A stretch of 64,000 nt of DNA, taken from Rhodoferax lacus (lineage in GTDB: Bacteria; Pseudomonadota; Gammaproteobacteria; Burkholderiales; Burkholderiaceae_C). The notes beneath the pieces are model-generated. The model did not search any database. It saw only the letters and a list, made by a program, of their open reading frames with translations, and was not told the origin of the DNA. Both the position numbers and the translations under genes were made by a program. Location of the stretch: the NCBI RefSeq assembly GCF_003415675.1, contig NZ_QFZK01000004.1, positions 62,001 through 126,000 on the forward strand, given 5' to 3'. Below, in pieces: positions 8,318 through 15,083 of the stretch; positions within the stretch are counted from its first letter, which is position 1, and each line of letters opens with the position of its first letter.

Positions 8318-9154
8318 TTACGGCCGGTCCGTCACTTCCAGCCCAATCCCGCGGTAACCAATAAACGTATTCAGGCGGTCGAACATCGGCTCGCCGCTGA
8401 TGTGAAAGCGCTGTACTGCGCCGTCGCCACGGGTGCGGCAGAGCAGGAAATCCAGAAACGGTTCGCGCGCTTCAATGCGGGTCTTGAGTTCTTCGTGTTG
8501 CACGGCGTCCCAGCCGCCGTTGGGCAGCTCGGCAAAGCGGCTGTCCTGGGCTTCTGCGGGTGCGTTGTCCATGCGCGTGCCCAGCATCTCCAGCACCGGG
8601 CCGGTGATCTTGGTGAAATTGCCGGTGTCGTCCTGCTCCCAGTACCAGTCGCTGGCCAGCTCGGTCAGGCTGCGAAAACGCGCCTCGCTCTCGGCCAGCT
8701 CGGCCGTGCGCAGGGCTACGCGGGTTTCGAGCTCCTTGTTGTTCAGTTCCAGCAGCTTGTAGAGCAGTTGCACCTCCAGCATGTTGCGGATGCGAAAGCG
8801 CAGCTCGGTCAGGTCAAAGGGCTTGCTGACAAAGTCGCGCGCGCCCATTTGCAGGGCCTGCACCTTGTGGGCAGGTTGCGCGGTGATCACGATCACCGGC
8901 AGAAAAGCGTCCTGCAGATTTTTCTTGAGCTCCTGCATCACCTGGAAGCCGTCCATCTCCGGCATCTGCATGTCCAGCAAGATCAGGTCATAACGGTGTT
9001 GCTGGTGCAGGCTGGCCACCTCGGTCGGCTGCATGGTGCTGCTGATACGGCTGTAGCCCGTGTCCAGGAGCATTTGCGTGAGCAGGGCCACATTGGCTTC
9101 CTGGTCGTCGACGATGAGGATATGGGCTTGGAGGATGTCGGAGTCGGCGATCAT
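8318..9154 (-). CDS. Response regulator with C-terminal PAS domain
   Basis: A 278-residue cytoplasmic protein. The receiver domain (about 9-130) has the acidic pair D16/D17, the phospho-acceptor D61 (LILLDMQMPEMDG) and K111 (SKPFD). A helical linker (about 130-165) leads to a PAS domain (about 167-275, ending YRGIGLEVTDRP) typical of those placed before GGDEF or kinase modules, but here the protein stops. It could therefore relay a signal by protein contact, or be a truncated form of a larger regulator. The start at 9154 is the first Met before the receiver fold; upstream frame belongs to the neighbouring gene's shadow. Confidence 0.85.
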   Translation of the reverse strand: MIADSDILQAHILIVDDQEANVALLTQMLLDTGYSRISSTMQPTEVASLHQQHRYDLILLDMQMPEMDGFQVMQELKKNLQDAFLPVIVITAQPAHKVQALQMGARDFVSKPFDLTELRFRIRNMLEVQLLYKLLELNNKELETRVALRTAELAESEARFRSLTELASDWYWEQDDTGNFTKITGPVLEMLGTRMDNAPAEAQDSRFAELPNGGWDAVQHEELKTRIEAREPFLDFLLCRTRGDGAVQRFHISGEPMFDRLNTFIGYRGIGLEVTDRP

Positions 9155-9240
9155 GGTGGTGGTGTCTCGGGGGGCGTTATGTATTGTGTGGTGTGACCAT
9201 AGTAACGGGCACAGTAACTTCCGTCTTTTGAACGGTATGT

Positions 9241-9266
9241 GCGGTGCGCCACATAAGGCGCACCGC
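9241..9266. terminator. Perfect 10-bp hairpin, possible terminator of the minus-strand operon
   Basis: GCGGTGCGCC and its exact complement are separated by six bases. It lies 13 bp after the stop of the holin-X gene. There is no clear T run, so it may be a weak or factor-assisted terminator or an mRNA-stabilising hairpin. Confidence 0.5.
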
Positions 9267-9278
9267 CGGCCCGGTTTG

Positions 9279-9686
9279 TCAGGACGGACCCGCCGGTGGC
9301 GGGCTGCGCAGCTTGCGCCAGGCCAGGAACAGCAGCACGCCGCTGCCCAGGTTCTGGCGTGTGGCCGGGAAGGCCAGCGTGCGTGCCTGGCTGCGCATGG
9401 CCAGCAGCAGGCCTGCGCCCACCAGCAGATTGAGCAGCACCGCCAGCAGCAGGGCCAGGCTGGCACTGCTGCCCCGCTCGACCAGCCACAGCACGGCCGC
9501 AGCACACAGTCCCAGCCAGGCCGTGCACAGCAGCAGCCCGGCCACCATGCCGTAGGCCAGCATCAGCGCCAGGGCCTGGCCGGCCCGCTGGGCCTCCAGG
9601 TCCAACAGGCGCAGCTGCGCGCGGGCGGCAGTGCGCACATCAGCCAGCAGCTGGCTGAACGTGCCCTTGAGACTGTCGGGCTTCAT
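9279..9686 (-). CDS. Phage holin superfamily / holin-X-like membrane protein
   Basis: This 135-residue protein has an amphipathic N-terminal helix (residues 5-35) and two long hydrophobic helices (about 42-70 and 75-96), followed by a basic tail. The layout matches the holin-X family (PF07332), usually encoded next to DUF883 proteins in proteobacterial stress loci rather than in phages. It lies 4 bp downstream of the DUF883 gene, so they form an operon. Likely role: inner-membrane stress protein, exact function unknown. Confidence 0.75.
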   Translation of the reverse strand: MKPDSLKGTFSQLLADVRTAARAQLRLLDLEAQRAGQALALMLAYGMVAGLLLCTAWLGLCAAAVLWLVERGSSASLALLLAVLLNLLVGAGLLLAMRSQARTLAFPATRQNLGSGVLLFLAWRKLRSPPPAGPS

Positions 9687-9690
9687 GCTC

Positions 9691-9990
9691 TTAGCGCTGG
9701 CGCAAGGCCCAGCTCAGCAGGAAGCCGGTGGCCACGGCTACGCCGACGGAAGTCAGGGGCTTCTCGCGCACATAGCCGCGTGCGCCGCGCACGGCCTGGG
9801 CTTGGGTGTCCTTGAGGTATTCGCCGGACTGCGCGGCCCGGTCCACCGCAGAGGCTGCCACATCGGCCAGGCGTTCCACGGCCTGGTGCATGCCCGAGAG
9901 CAGGTGGTCTACCACCGGGCGCAGGGTGTCGGCCGAAGCGGCATAGGCCTTGTGGGCGGCGGAGTCGAGGCTGGAATTGAGTTCAGTCAT
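9691..9990 (-). CDS. DUF883/ElaB-YqjD-like membrane-anchored protein
   Basis: A 99-residue protein with an amphipathic helical body and a C-terminal TM helix (VGVAVATGFLLSWALRQR) ending in basic residues, the hallmark of ElaB/YqjD tail-anchored proteins. E. coli relatives attach ribosomes to the membrane in stationary phase. The conserved REKPLTSVGVAVATGFLLSW motif is clear. It is the upstream partner of the holin-X gene. Confidence 0.82.
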   Translation of the reverse strand: MTELNSSLDSAAHKAYAASADTLRPVVDHLLSGMHQAVERLADVAASAVDRAAQSGEYLKDTQAQAVRGARGYVREKPLTSVGVAVATGFLLSWALRQR

Positions 9991-10020
9991 GGTGTTTCCT
10001 TTGGTACGTTGGTGGGTGGC

Positions 10021-10635
10021 TTAGTTCTGGCCGTAGGTGGTCTTGGCTTCAGCAATGCACTTGGACTTGGCGTCCGAGGCGAAGGCGTTGCACTTTTCGG
10101 CGGCGCTCTTGTACTGGGCTTCGCGGATGTCGGACGTAGCATCCTTGCGGGCGCTGGCGTTCTTGTCGGCTGCCTTGTCTTCAGCGGCATTGATGGTCTT
10201 GTCTGCGGCCTTGTTGTTCTGCACGGTTTTTTCAGTCAACTTGGCTTCGGCCAGGGCTGCGGTGTGGGCGCTCTTGGCTTCGGTGCGGCACACATCCTTG
10301 GGGTTGCCGGCCTGGTCATCGCATTTTTCCTTGGCCACGGCAAAGGCGGCGTCGGCTTTGGCCACGTTCACCTGGTAGCTGTGCTTGGTGGAAGGCTCGT
10401 ACTGCGCTTCGAGTTCGGCCAGGGCCACGTTGTCGCGTCCCTTGGCTTCTTCGAGGCAGATGTCCTTGGCATTGGCGGTCTGTGCGTCGCAGGTAATTTT
10501 GTCGGCCTTGAGCTGGGCGGAGATGCTGGCCTTGGCGGCCTTGTATTCCACCTTGGTCATGGGGGCTGCCGATGCGCTGATGCAAAAGCCCAGCAACAGT
10601 GAAGCGGCGAGGGTGGTGAGAGATGAAGTACGCAT
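10021..10635 (-). CDS. Secreted Ala/Lys-rich protein with Cys-pair repeats
   Basis: The 204-residue product has a signal peptide (about 1-23, ending ASAA). The mature part is highly charged and helical, rich in Ala, Lys, Asp and Glu, with three cysteine pairs about ten residues apart (ITCDAQTANAKDICLEEAK, EKCDDQAGNPKDVCRTEAK, EKCNAFASDAKSKCIAEAK). These look like a degenerate repeat closed by disulfides in the periplasm. Similar proteins accompany BON/DUF883 stress genes in Burkholderiales, but I know no function. The ATG at 10635 is the first Met giving a signal peptide. It diverges from the BON gene. Confidence 0.75.
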   Translation of the reverse strand: MRTSSLTTLAASLLLGFCISASAAPMTKVEYKAAKASISAQLKADKITCDAQTANAKDICLEEAKGRDNVALAELEAQYEPSTKHSYQVNVAKADAAFAVAKEKCDDQAGNPKDVCRTEAKSAHTAALAEAKLTEKTVQNNKAADKTINAAEDKAADKNASARKDATSDIREAQYKSAAEKCNAFASDAKSKCIAEAKTTYGQN

Positions 10636-10698
10636 GGTGTTGTCCTGAACGGAGTGGTTAAGCAGACTGCAGCTTAGGACGCAGACTGTTTTGGGTAT

Positions 10699-10712
10699 GT
10701 ACGCCAGCGTAC
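10699..10712. promoter_or_regulatory. Inverted repeat in the divergent promoter region
   Basis: GTACGC-CA-GCGTAC sits midway between the divergent Cys-repeat and BON genes, 64 and 90 bp from their starts. Perfect six-base arms suggest binding of a dimeric regulator; the two Crp/Fnr proteins encoded nearby are candidates, but this is inference. Confidence 0.45.
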
Positions 10713-10801
10713 CGACGCCGCAGGGCGTGCGTCCTATTCTCAAAACGTTCGCTGCTTCAGCGTGCATTCCATAACCACCCCATAACCACCCGGAGAACAC
10801 C

Positions 10802-11116
10802 ATGACCCTTTCTTTCAAACGCGTATCCATCGTCCTTGCAGCTACTTCCATGGCGCTGCTGATGGGCTGTGCCGCTACTTCCAAGTCCGAAGGTACCAGC
10901 CAGTACATCGATGACTCGGTGATCACCACCAAGACCAAGGCCGCCATCTTCAATGACGCCAACCTCAAGGCCACTGAAATCAATGTGGAAACCTACAAGG
11001 GCCGCGTGCAGCTCAGCGGCTTTGTGAAGTCGCAAGCCGACATCAACCACGCTGTGGACCTGGCCCGCGCGGTCGAAGGTGTCACCTCGGTCAAGAACGA
11101 CATGCGTCTGAAGTAA
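10802..11116 (+). CDS. BON-domain lipoprotein
   Basis: A 104-residue protein with a lipoprotein signal (lipobox LMGC, Cys23) and one BON domain (about 38-104; TKTKAAIFNDANLKATEINV and VKNDMRLK). BON proteins such as OsmY/DolP bind phospholipids and support envelope integrity under osmotic stress. Ribosome site GGAGAAC. It is the first of three closely spaced genes with the glycine-zipper and DUF3309 genes downstream. Confidence 0.88.
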   Translation: MTLSFKRVSIVLAATSMALLMGCAATSKSEGTSQYIDDSVITTKTKAAIFNDANLKATEINVETYKGRVQLSGFVKSQADINHAVDLARAVEGVTSVKNDMRLK

Positions 11117-11172
11117 GCCGCCTTCCCTGATTCCCTCATTCCCTCATTCCCTCAATCTTTCGGAGTATCACC

Positions 11173-11397
11173 ATGATCAACACACATATCGCCAAATCCG
11201 TTGTGGCCGCCGTGGCCGCCACCCTGCTGCTGAGCCTGGGTGCCTGCAGCAACATGAGCCCGCAGCAAAAGAACACCGCCGTGGGTGCCGGTGTGGGCGC
11301 AGCAGCCGGCGCCATCCTGACCGGTGGCAGCGTCATCGGAACCGGTGTGGGCGCTGCAGTAGGCGGCGTCATCGGCAACGAAGCCAACAAGCGCTAG
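11173..11397 (+). CDS. Glycine-zipper 2TM lipoprotein (OsmB-like)
   Basis: A 74-residue product with a lipoprotein signal (lipobox LGAC, Cys25) and a glycine-zipper domain (GAGVGAAAGAILTGG ... GTGVGAAVGGVIGNEANKR). Family members are osmotically induced outer-membrane lipoproteins. It is separated from the BON gene by 56 bp and from the DUF3309 gene by 9 bp, indicating one transcript. Confidence 0.85.
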   Translation: MINTHIAKSVVAAVAATLLLSLGACSNMSPQQKNTAVGAGVGAAAGAILTGGSVIGTGVGAAVGGVIGNEANKR

Positions 11398-11406
11398 GAG
11401 TCCGCC

Positions 11407-11565
11407 ATGAGCCTTGGAACCATTCTTCTGGTCATCCTGATCCTCATGCTGGTGGGGGTTTTCCCTGCCTGGCCGCACAGCAGCAGCTGGGGTTACGGGC
11501 CCACAGGCGGCGTCGGCTTGCTGGTGTTCATCATCATCGTGCTGCTGTTGATGGGCCGACTGTAG
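11407..11565 (+). CDS. DUF3309 small membrane protein
   Basis: A 52-residue protein with two hydrophobic helices separated by an aromatic, Gly/Pro-containing turn (FPAWPHSSSWGYGPTGG). That is the characteristic pattern of DUF3309 proteins, which are common in stress clusters of Burkholderiales and Rhizobiales and have no known role. The ATG lies 9 bp after the preceding stop. Confidence 0.8.
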   Translation: MSLGTILLVILILMLVGVFPAWPHSSSWGYGPTGGVGLLVFIIIVLLLMGRL

Positions 11566-11590
11566 GTGTGAATAAAAGTGCCGATGTGGC

Positions 11591-11622
11591 CGCATCCGGA
11601 AATTGCCTGGCTTCCGGATGCG
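11591..11622. terminator. Strong hairpin after the BON/zipper/DUF3309 operon
   Basis: CGCATCCGGAA and its perfect complement pair over a 10-base loop, 25 bp after the DUF3309 stop. There is no T run, so it may act as an mRNA 3' end or attenuator. A second weaker repeat, CACAAAAC / GTTTTGTG, follows at about 11644-11667, before the first Crp/Fnr gene. Confidence 0.5.
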
Positions 11623-11764
11623 CCGGGTGCACGGCACGCAGGAACACAAAACAACGGGGGTTTTGTGCGTCTGCATACACAAGTCGTGAGCGCGATGTTT
11701 AGCGCGCACACTCGACGCGTGTCTTCCATGTCATACATGCCATCCAAGCGTCCTGAGAAATCGA

Positions 11765-12463
11765 ATGTTGCAGAGCCAATTGCCAGTAGTGAACAAAATT
11801 CTTGCCTGCCTGCCACGTCTGGACTACCAACGTTTGCTTGCCTCCATGGAAACGGTGGAGCTGACCGCAGGCGACGTACTCTGCGAACCCGGTGAAGCCG
11901 TTCGTCATGTGTACTTTCCCTCTGACGCACTGTTGTCGCTGCTGAACCTGGTGGACACGGAGGACGTGTTTTCCGTGGCCTTGATGGGGCGCGAAGGCAT
12001 GATAGGCGCGGCCAGCGTCATGGGCTCGCAGTTGTCGCCCTTTCGGGTGATTGTGCTGGGCTCGGGCACGGCCCTGCGCATGAAGACCAAACTGTTTGTG
12101 CAGGAGTTCCGCAGCAACGAGGTGTTGCGCGATGCGGTGCTGGGTTTTGTGCTGGCGCTGACCCTGCAGATTTCCGAGAACGCCGCCTGCAACCGCTTCC
12201 ATGTGATTGAAGAGCGCCTGGCGCGCTGGCTCCTGATGATGCGCGACCGCTTTTCGTCTGGCCAGTTCCACATCACCCACGAAATGATGGGCCATATGCT
12301 GGGCGTGCGCCGTGTGGGCGTGACCAACGCGGCCCATTCCCTCAAGCAGCGCGAGCTGATTGACTACAGCCGCGGCGCCATCGACATCATTGATGGTGTG
12401 GGCCTCAAAGCAGCAGCCTGCGGTTGCTACCGCATGGTCGAAGGCCGGCACGGCAAGGCTTGA
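11765..12463 (+). CDS. Crp/Fnr-family transcriptional regulator (first of two)
   Basis: A 232-residue protein with a cyclic-nucleotide-binding-like beta-roll (about 15-125) and a winged helix-turn-helix (about 150-220, recognition segment MLGVRRVGVTNAAHSL). No cysteine cluster typical of Fnr is present, and the phosphate-binding cassette of true CRP is not conserved, so the ligand is unknown. It lies after the BON/zipper/DUF3309 genes and before a paralogue. Confidence 0.85.
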   Translation: MLQSQLPVVNKILACLPRLDYQRLLASMETVELTAGDVLCEPGEAVRHVYFPSDALLSLLNLVDTEDVFSVALMGREGMIGAASVMGSQLSPFRVIVLGSGTALRMKTKLFVQEFRSNEVLRDAVLGFVLALTLQISENAACNRFHVIEERLARWLLMMRDRFSSGQFHITHEMMGHMLGVRRVGVTNAAHSLKQRELIDYSRGAIDIIDGVGLKAAACGCYRMVEGRHGKA

Positions 12464-12620
12464 AAAACCAGCTGTCTTGTATGGACGGTGGTGCATCACC
12501 CTCTTCAATGACTGCTATGTGTGGCAGCGCACCATGCGCTTTGGCAATAAGCCTTAAGCTGCAGAAAATTCATTACCGTGCCTGGCTGTCTTGCATTGAG
12601 TGAGTACCGAAGGCCACCCC

Positions 12621-13376
12621 ATGCTCCAGCCCCACAACCCCTTTCAGAACCATTTGCTGGCAGCCCTGCCGGCAGCGGAGTTCAAACGCCTGGAAGCTGA
12701 CCTGGAACTGGTGCAGATGCCGCTGGGCCATGTGCTGTACGAGTCCGGTTGCAAGCTCAACCATGTGTACTTCCCCACCACCTCCATCGTGTCCCTGCTG
12801 TATGTGCTTGAAGACGGCGCCTCGGCCGAGATTGCGGTGGTGGGCAACGAAGGCATTCTGGGCATCTCGCTCTTCATGGGCGGTGACACCACGCCCAGCC
12901 GGGCCGTGGTGCAAAGCGCGGGCTGGGGTTATCGCCTCAAGGCGCATGTGATGAAGACCGAGTTCAAGCGCGCAGGGCCCTTGCTGTTTTTGCTGTTGCG
13001 CTACACCCAGGCCCTGATCACGCAGATGACCCAGACGGCTGTCTGCAACCGCCACCATTCCATTGAGCAGCAACTGTGCCGCTGGTTCCTGCTCAGCCTG
13101 GACCGGCTGTCCTCGCACTCGCTGACCATGACGCAGGACCTGATTGCCAACAACCTGGGTGTGCGCCGCGAGGGCGTGACCGAGGCCGCGGGCAAGCTGC
13201 AGCGTGCGGGCTACATCCGCTATGCGCGTGGCCACATCACCGTGCTGGACCGGCCTGGCCTGGAAAAGCGCGTCTGTGAATGCTATTCCGTGGTGAAGCT
13301 GGAGTTTGACCGCCTGCTGTCAGACATCCTGCCGGGTGACCCCCACCAGGTGCTGGGCAAATCCTCGCCTGACTAG
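12621..13376 (+). CDS. Crp/Fnr-family transcriptional regulator (second of two)
   Basis: A 251-residue paralogue of the preceding gene with the same layout: an N-terminal beta-roll with the shared phrase HVYFPTTSIVSLL, and a C-terminal winged helix (NNLGVRREGVTEAAGKLQ). I prefer the ATG at 12621 (AAGG seven bases upstream) to the GTG at 12600. The 157-bp gap from its paralogue contains no terminator. Ligand unknown. Confidence 0.85.
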   Translation: MLQPHNPFQNHLLAALPAAEFKRLEADLELVQMPLGHVLYESGCKLNHVYFPTTSIVSLLYVLEDGASAEIAVVGNEGILGISLFMGGDTTPSRAVVQSAGWGYRLKAHVMKTEFKRAGPLLFLLLRYTQALITQMTQTAVCNRHHSIEQQLCRWFLLSLDRLSSHSLTMTQDLIANNLGVRREGVTEAAGKLQRAGYIRYARGHITVLDRPGLEKRVCECYSVVKLEFDRLLSDILPGDPHQVLGKSSPD

Positions 13377-13505
13377 ACAGGCTGCTGCAAGACTGCAGGT
13401 TCGCGGGACTGCACCTTGCGTGTGCCTGCGCACCGACACGCAGGCGGTGTGGTGCCATGCTGGACTGGTGGCCTCAGGGCTCACCATTACAAAAAAGGAC
13501 ACTGC

Positions 13506-14276
13506 ATGCCGCTACGGAAAATGAACGCGCGTACGACCTCGGTCAAGCGCAACCTGCTGCGGCTGCAGAGCCAGGTGCAAGCCAAGCGGGCTGAACTGCA
13601 AGGTCTGCAAACCCGGCTCAATACCCTGCGTGCCCAGGAGCAATCCGAGGTACCCCAGGCCAATGCGCACTGGGTGCAGTCGGCCCTCAATGCCCAGGTC
13701 TCGGCGCTGGCCGCCGTGAGCCGTCTGGATGAGCTGGCCATTGCAATGCAGTGCGATGCGCTCACCAACACACCCAACCGTGCCTTGCTGCTGGACCGGC
13801 TGCAACGCGCCATCGCATTGGCCCAGCGGCGCCGCAGCTACACCGCAGTGGTGTTTCTGGATGTGGACCATTTCAAGAACATCAACGACACCCTGGGACA
13901 CGCCACGGGTGACGCCGTGCTGCAGATGGTGGCGCGTCGTCTGCAGGCGGCGGTGCGCGACTCGGATGCCGTGGGCCGCCACGGCGGCGATGAATTCCTG
14001 GTGCTGCTGGCCGAGGTGTCCACACCCGAAGACGCGGCCCGGATTGCCCGGAAAATCATTGCCGACGTGGCCGCACCCAGTGAGGTAGGCGGGCACACGC
14101 TGCAGGTGTCGGTGAGTGCGGGCATTGCCCTGTACCCCGATGACGCCCATGACGCACAGTCCCTGATCAGCCTGGCTGATGCCGCCATGTACCGCTCCAA
14201 GCGCAGCGGTGGCGGCTGCTACACCTTCCATTCCGACCCGCCAGACACCGCGGCCGGGGTGCACGCGCGGGCCTGA
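13506..14276 (+). CDS. Diguanylate cyclase with N-terminal coiled coil
   Basis: A 256-residue soluble protein. Residues about 10-78 form a predicted coiled coil. The GGDEF domain covers about 80-250 with an intact active site (GGDEF, 160-164) and an inhibitory RxxD site (RDSD, 151-154), so it should make c-di-GMP and be subject to product inhibition. No sensory domain or TM segment is visible; dimerisation by the coiled coil may control activity. Ribosome site AAGGAC before the ATG at 13506. Confidence 0.9.
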   Translation: MPLRKMNARTTSVKRNLLRLQSQVQAKRAELQGLQTRLNTLRAQEQSEVPQANAHWVQSALNAQVSALAAVSRLDELAIAMQCDALTNTPNRALLLDRLQRAIALAQRRRSYTAVVFLDVDHFKNINDTLGHATGDAVLQMVARRLQAAVRDSDAVGRHGGDEFLVLLAEVSTPEDAARIARKIIADVAAPSEVGGHTLQVSVSAGIALYPDDAHDAQSLISLADAAMYRSKRSGGGCYTFHSDPPDTAAGVHARA

Positions 14277-14352
14277 TGCACGAATGTGCGATTCCGCACA
14301 GACCTCTGCAGACGCAGTGCCTAAGCTCAGGGTTACTTAACCAGGAAACCCT

Positions 14353-15063
14353 ATGAAAACCCTCTCGCTTACTCTCGTTGCCGCCGTCATTTGCTCCATG
14401 CCCGCTCTGGTGCTGGCAGCCGACAACGTCGCACAAAATCCCGCCTATGTGGTGGATGGCTCCAGCAGCAACGTCAAGAACGCCAGCGGTGAATGCTGGC
14501 GCACCGGCGAATGGACGCCTGCCCTGGCCACCGCACCCTGTGATGCCGTGATCGCACCAGTAGCCGTCGTGGCAGCACCTGCCCCCATGGCCGCCACACC
14601 CGTGCCTGAACCCAAGGCTGCTCCTGCCCCTGCGCCCGCACCCGTGGTGGTGCTGGTGCCTGTGAAGCAGAAGATCAGCTTCTCGGGCGACGCACTGTTT
14701 GCCTTTGACAAGTCGGTGCTGCGCCCTGAAAGCCGCGAATTGCTCGACGGCCTGGCACGCCAGCTCACGGGCACCACCTCTGACTCCATCACCGTCACCG
14801 GCAACACCGACCGCATCGGTTCGTCCAAGTACAACCAGAAGCTCTCCGAGCAGCGCGCCGTGGCCGTCAAGGATTACCTGGTGAGCAAGAACGTGCAAGC
14901 CACCAGCATCGTGGCCCGTGGCGTGGGCGAAACCGAGCCCGTGACCCAGCTGGCTGACTGCAAGGGCAACAAGGCCAATGCCAAGCTGATCGCCTGCCTG
15001 CAGCCTGACCGCCGCGTGGATGTGGAAATGACCGGCACCAAGACGGTACCTGCAGCCAAGTAA
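14353..15063 (+). CDS. OmpA-family outer-membrane/peptidoglycan-binding protein
   Basis: A 236-residue protein with a signal peptide (1-22), a short Cys-containing segment (GECWRTGEW), an Ala/Pro-rich linker (about 70-100) and a C-terminal OmpA-like domain (about 108-230). The domain carries the diaminopimelate-contact region (GNTDRIGSSKYNQKLSEQRA) and the closing QPDRRVDVEM. It lacks a beta-barrel domain, so it probably tethers the envelope by binding peptidoglycan. Ribosome site AGGAAAC. It is 20 bp upstream of the glucan synthase gene and may be co-transcribed with it. Confidence 0.9.
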   Translation: MKTLSLTLVAAVICSMPALVLAADNVAQNPAYVVDGSSSNVKNASGECWRTGEWTPALATAPCDAVIAPVAVVAAPAPMAATPVPEPKAAPAPAPAPVVVLVPVKQKISFSGDALFAFDKSVLRPESRELLDGLARQLTGTTSDSITVTGNTDRIGSSKYNQKLSEQRAVAVKDYLVSKNVQATSIVARGVGETEPVTQLADCKGNKANAKLIACLQPDRRVDVEMTGTKTVPAAK

Positions 15064-15083
15064 GGGCTGCAAGGCAGGCAGTG

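Noticed and set aside
9279..9990. Holin-X gene as evidence for a prophage
   Set aside because: No lysin, terminase, capsid or integrase nearby. The pairing with DUF883 is typical of chromosomal stress loci.
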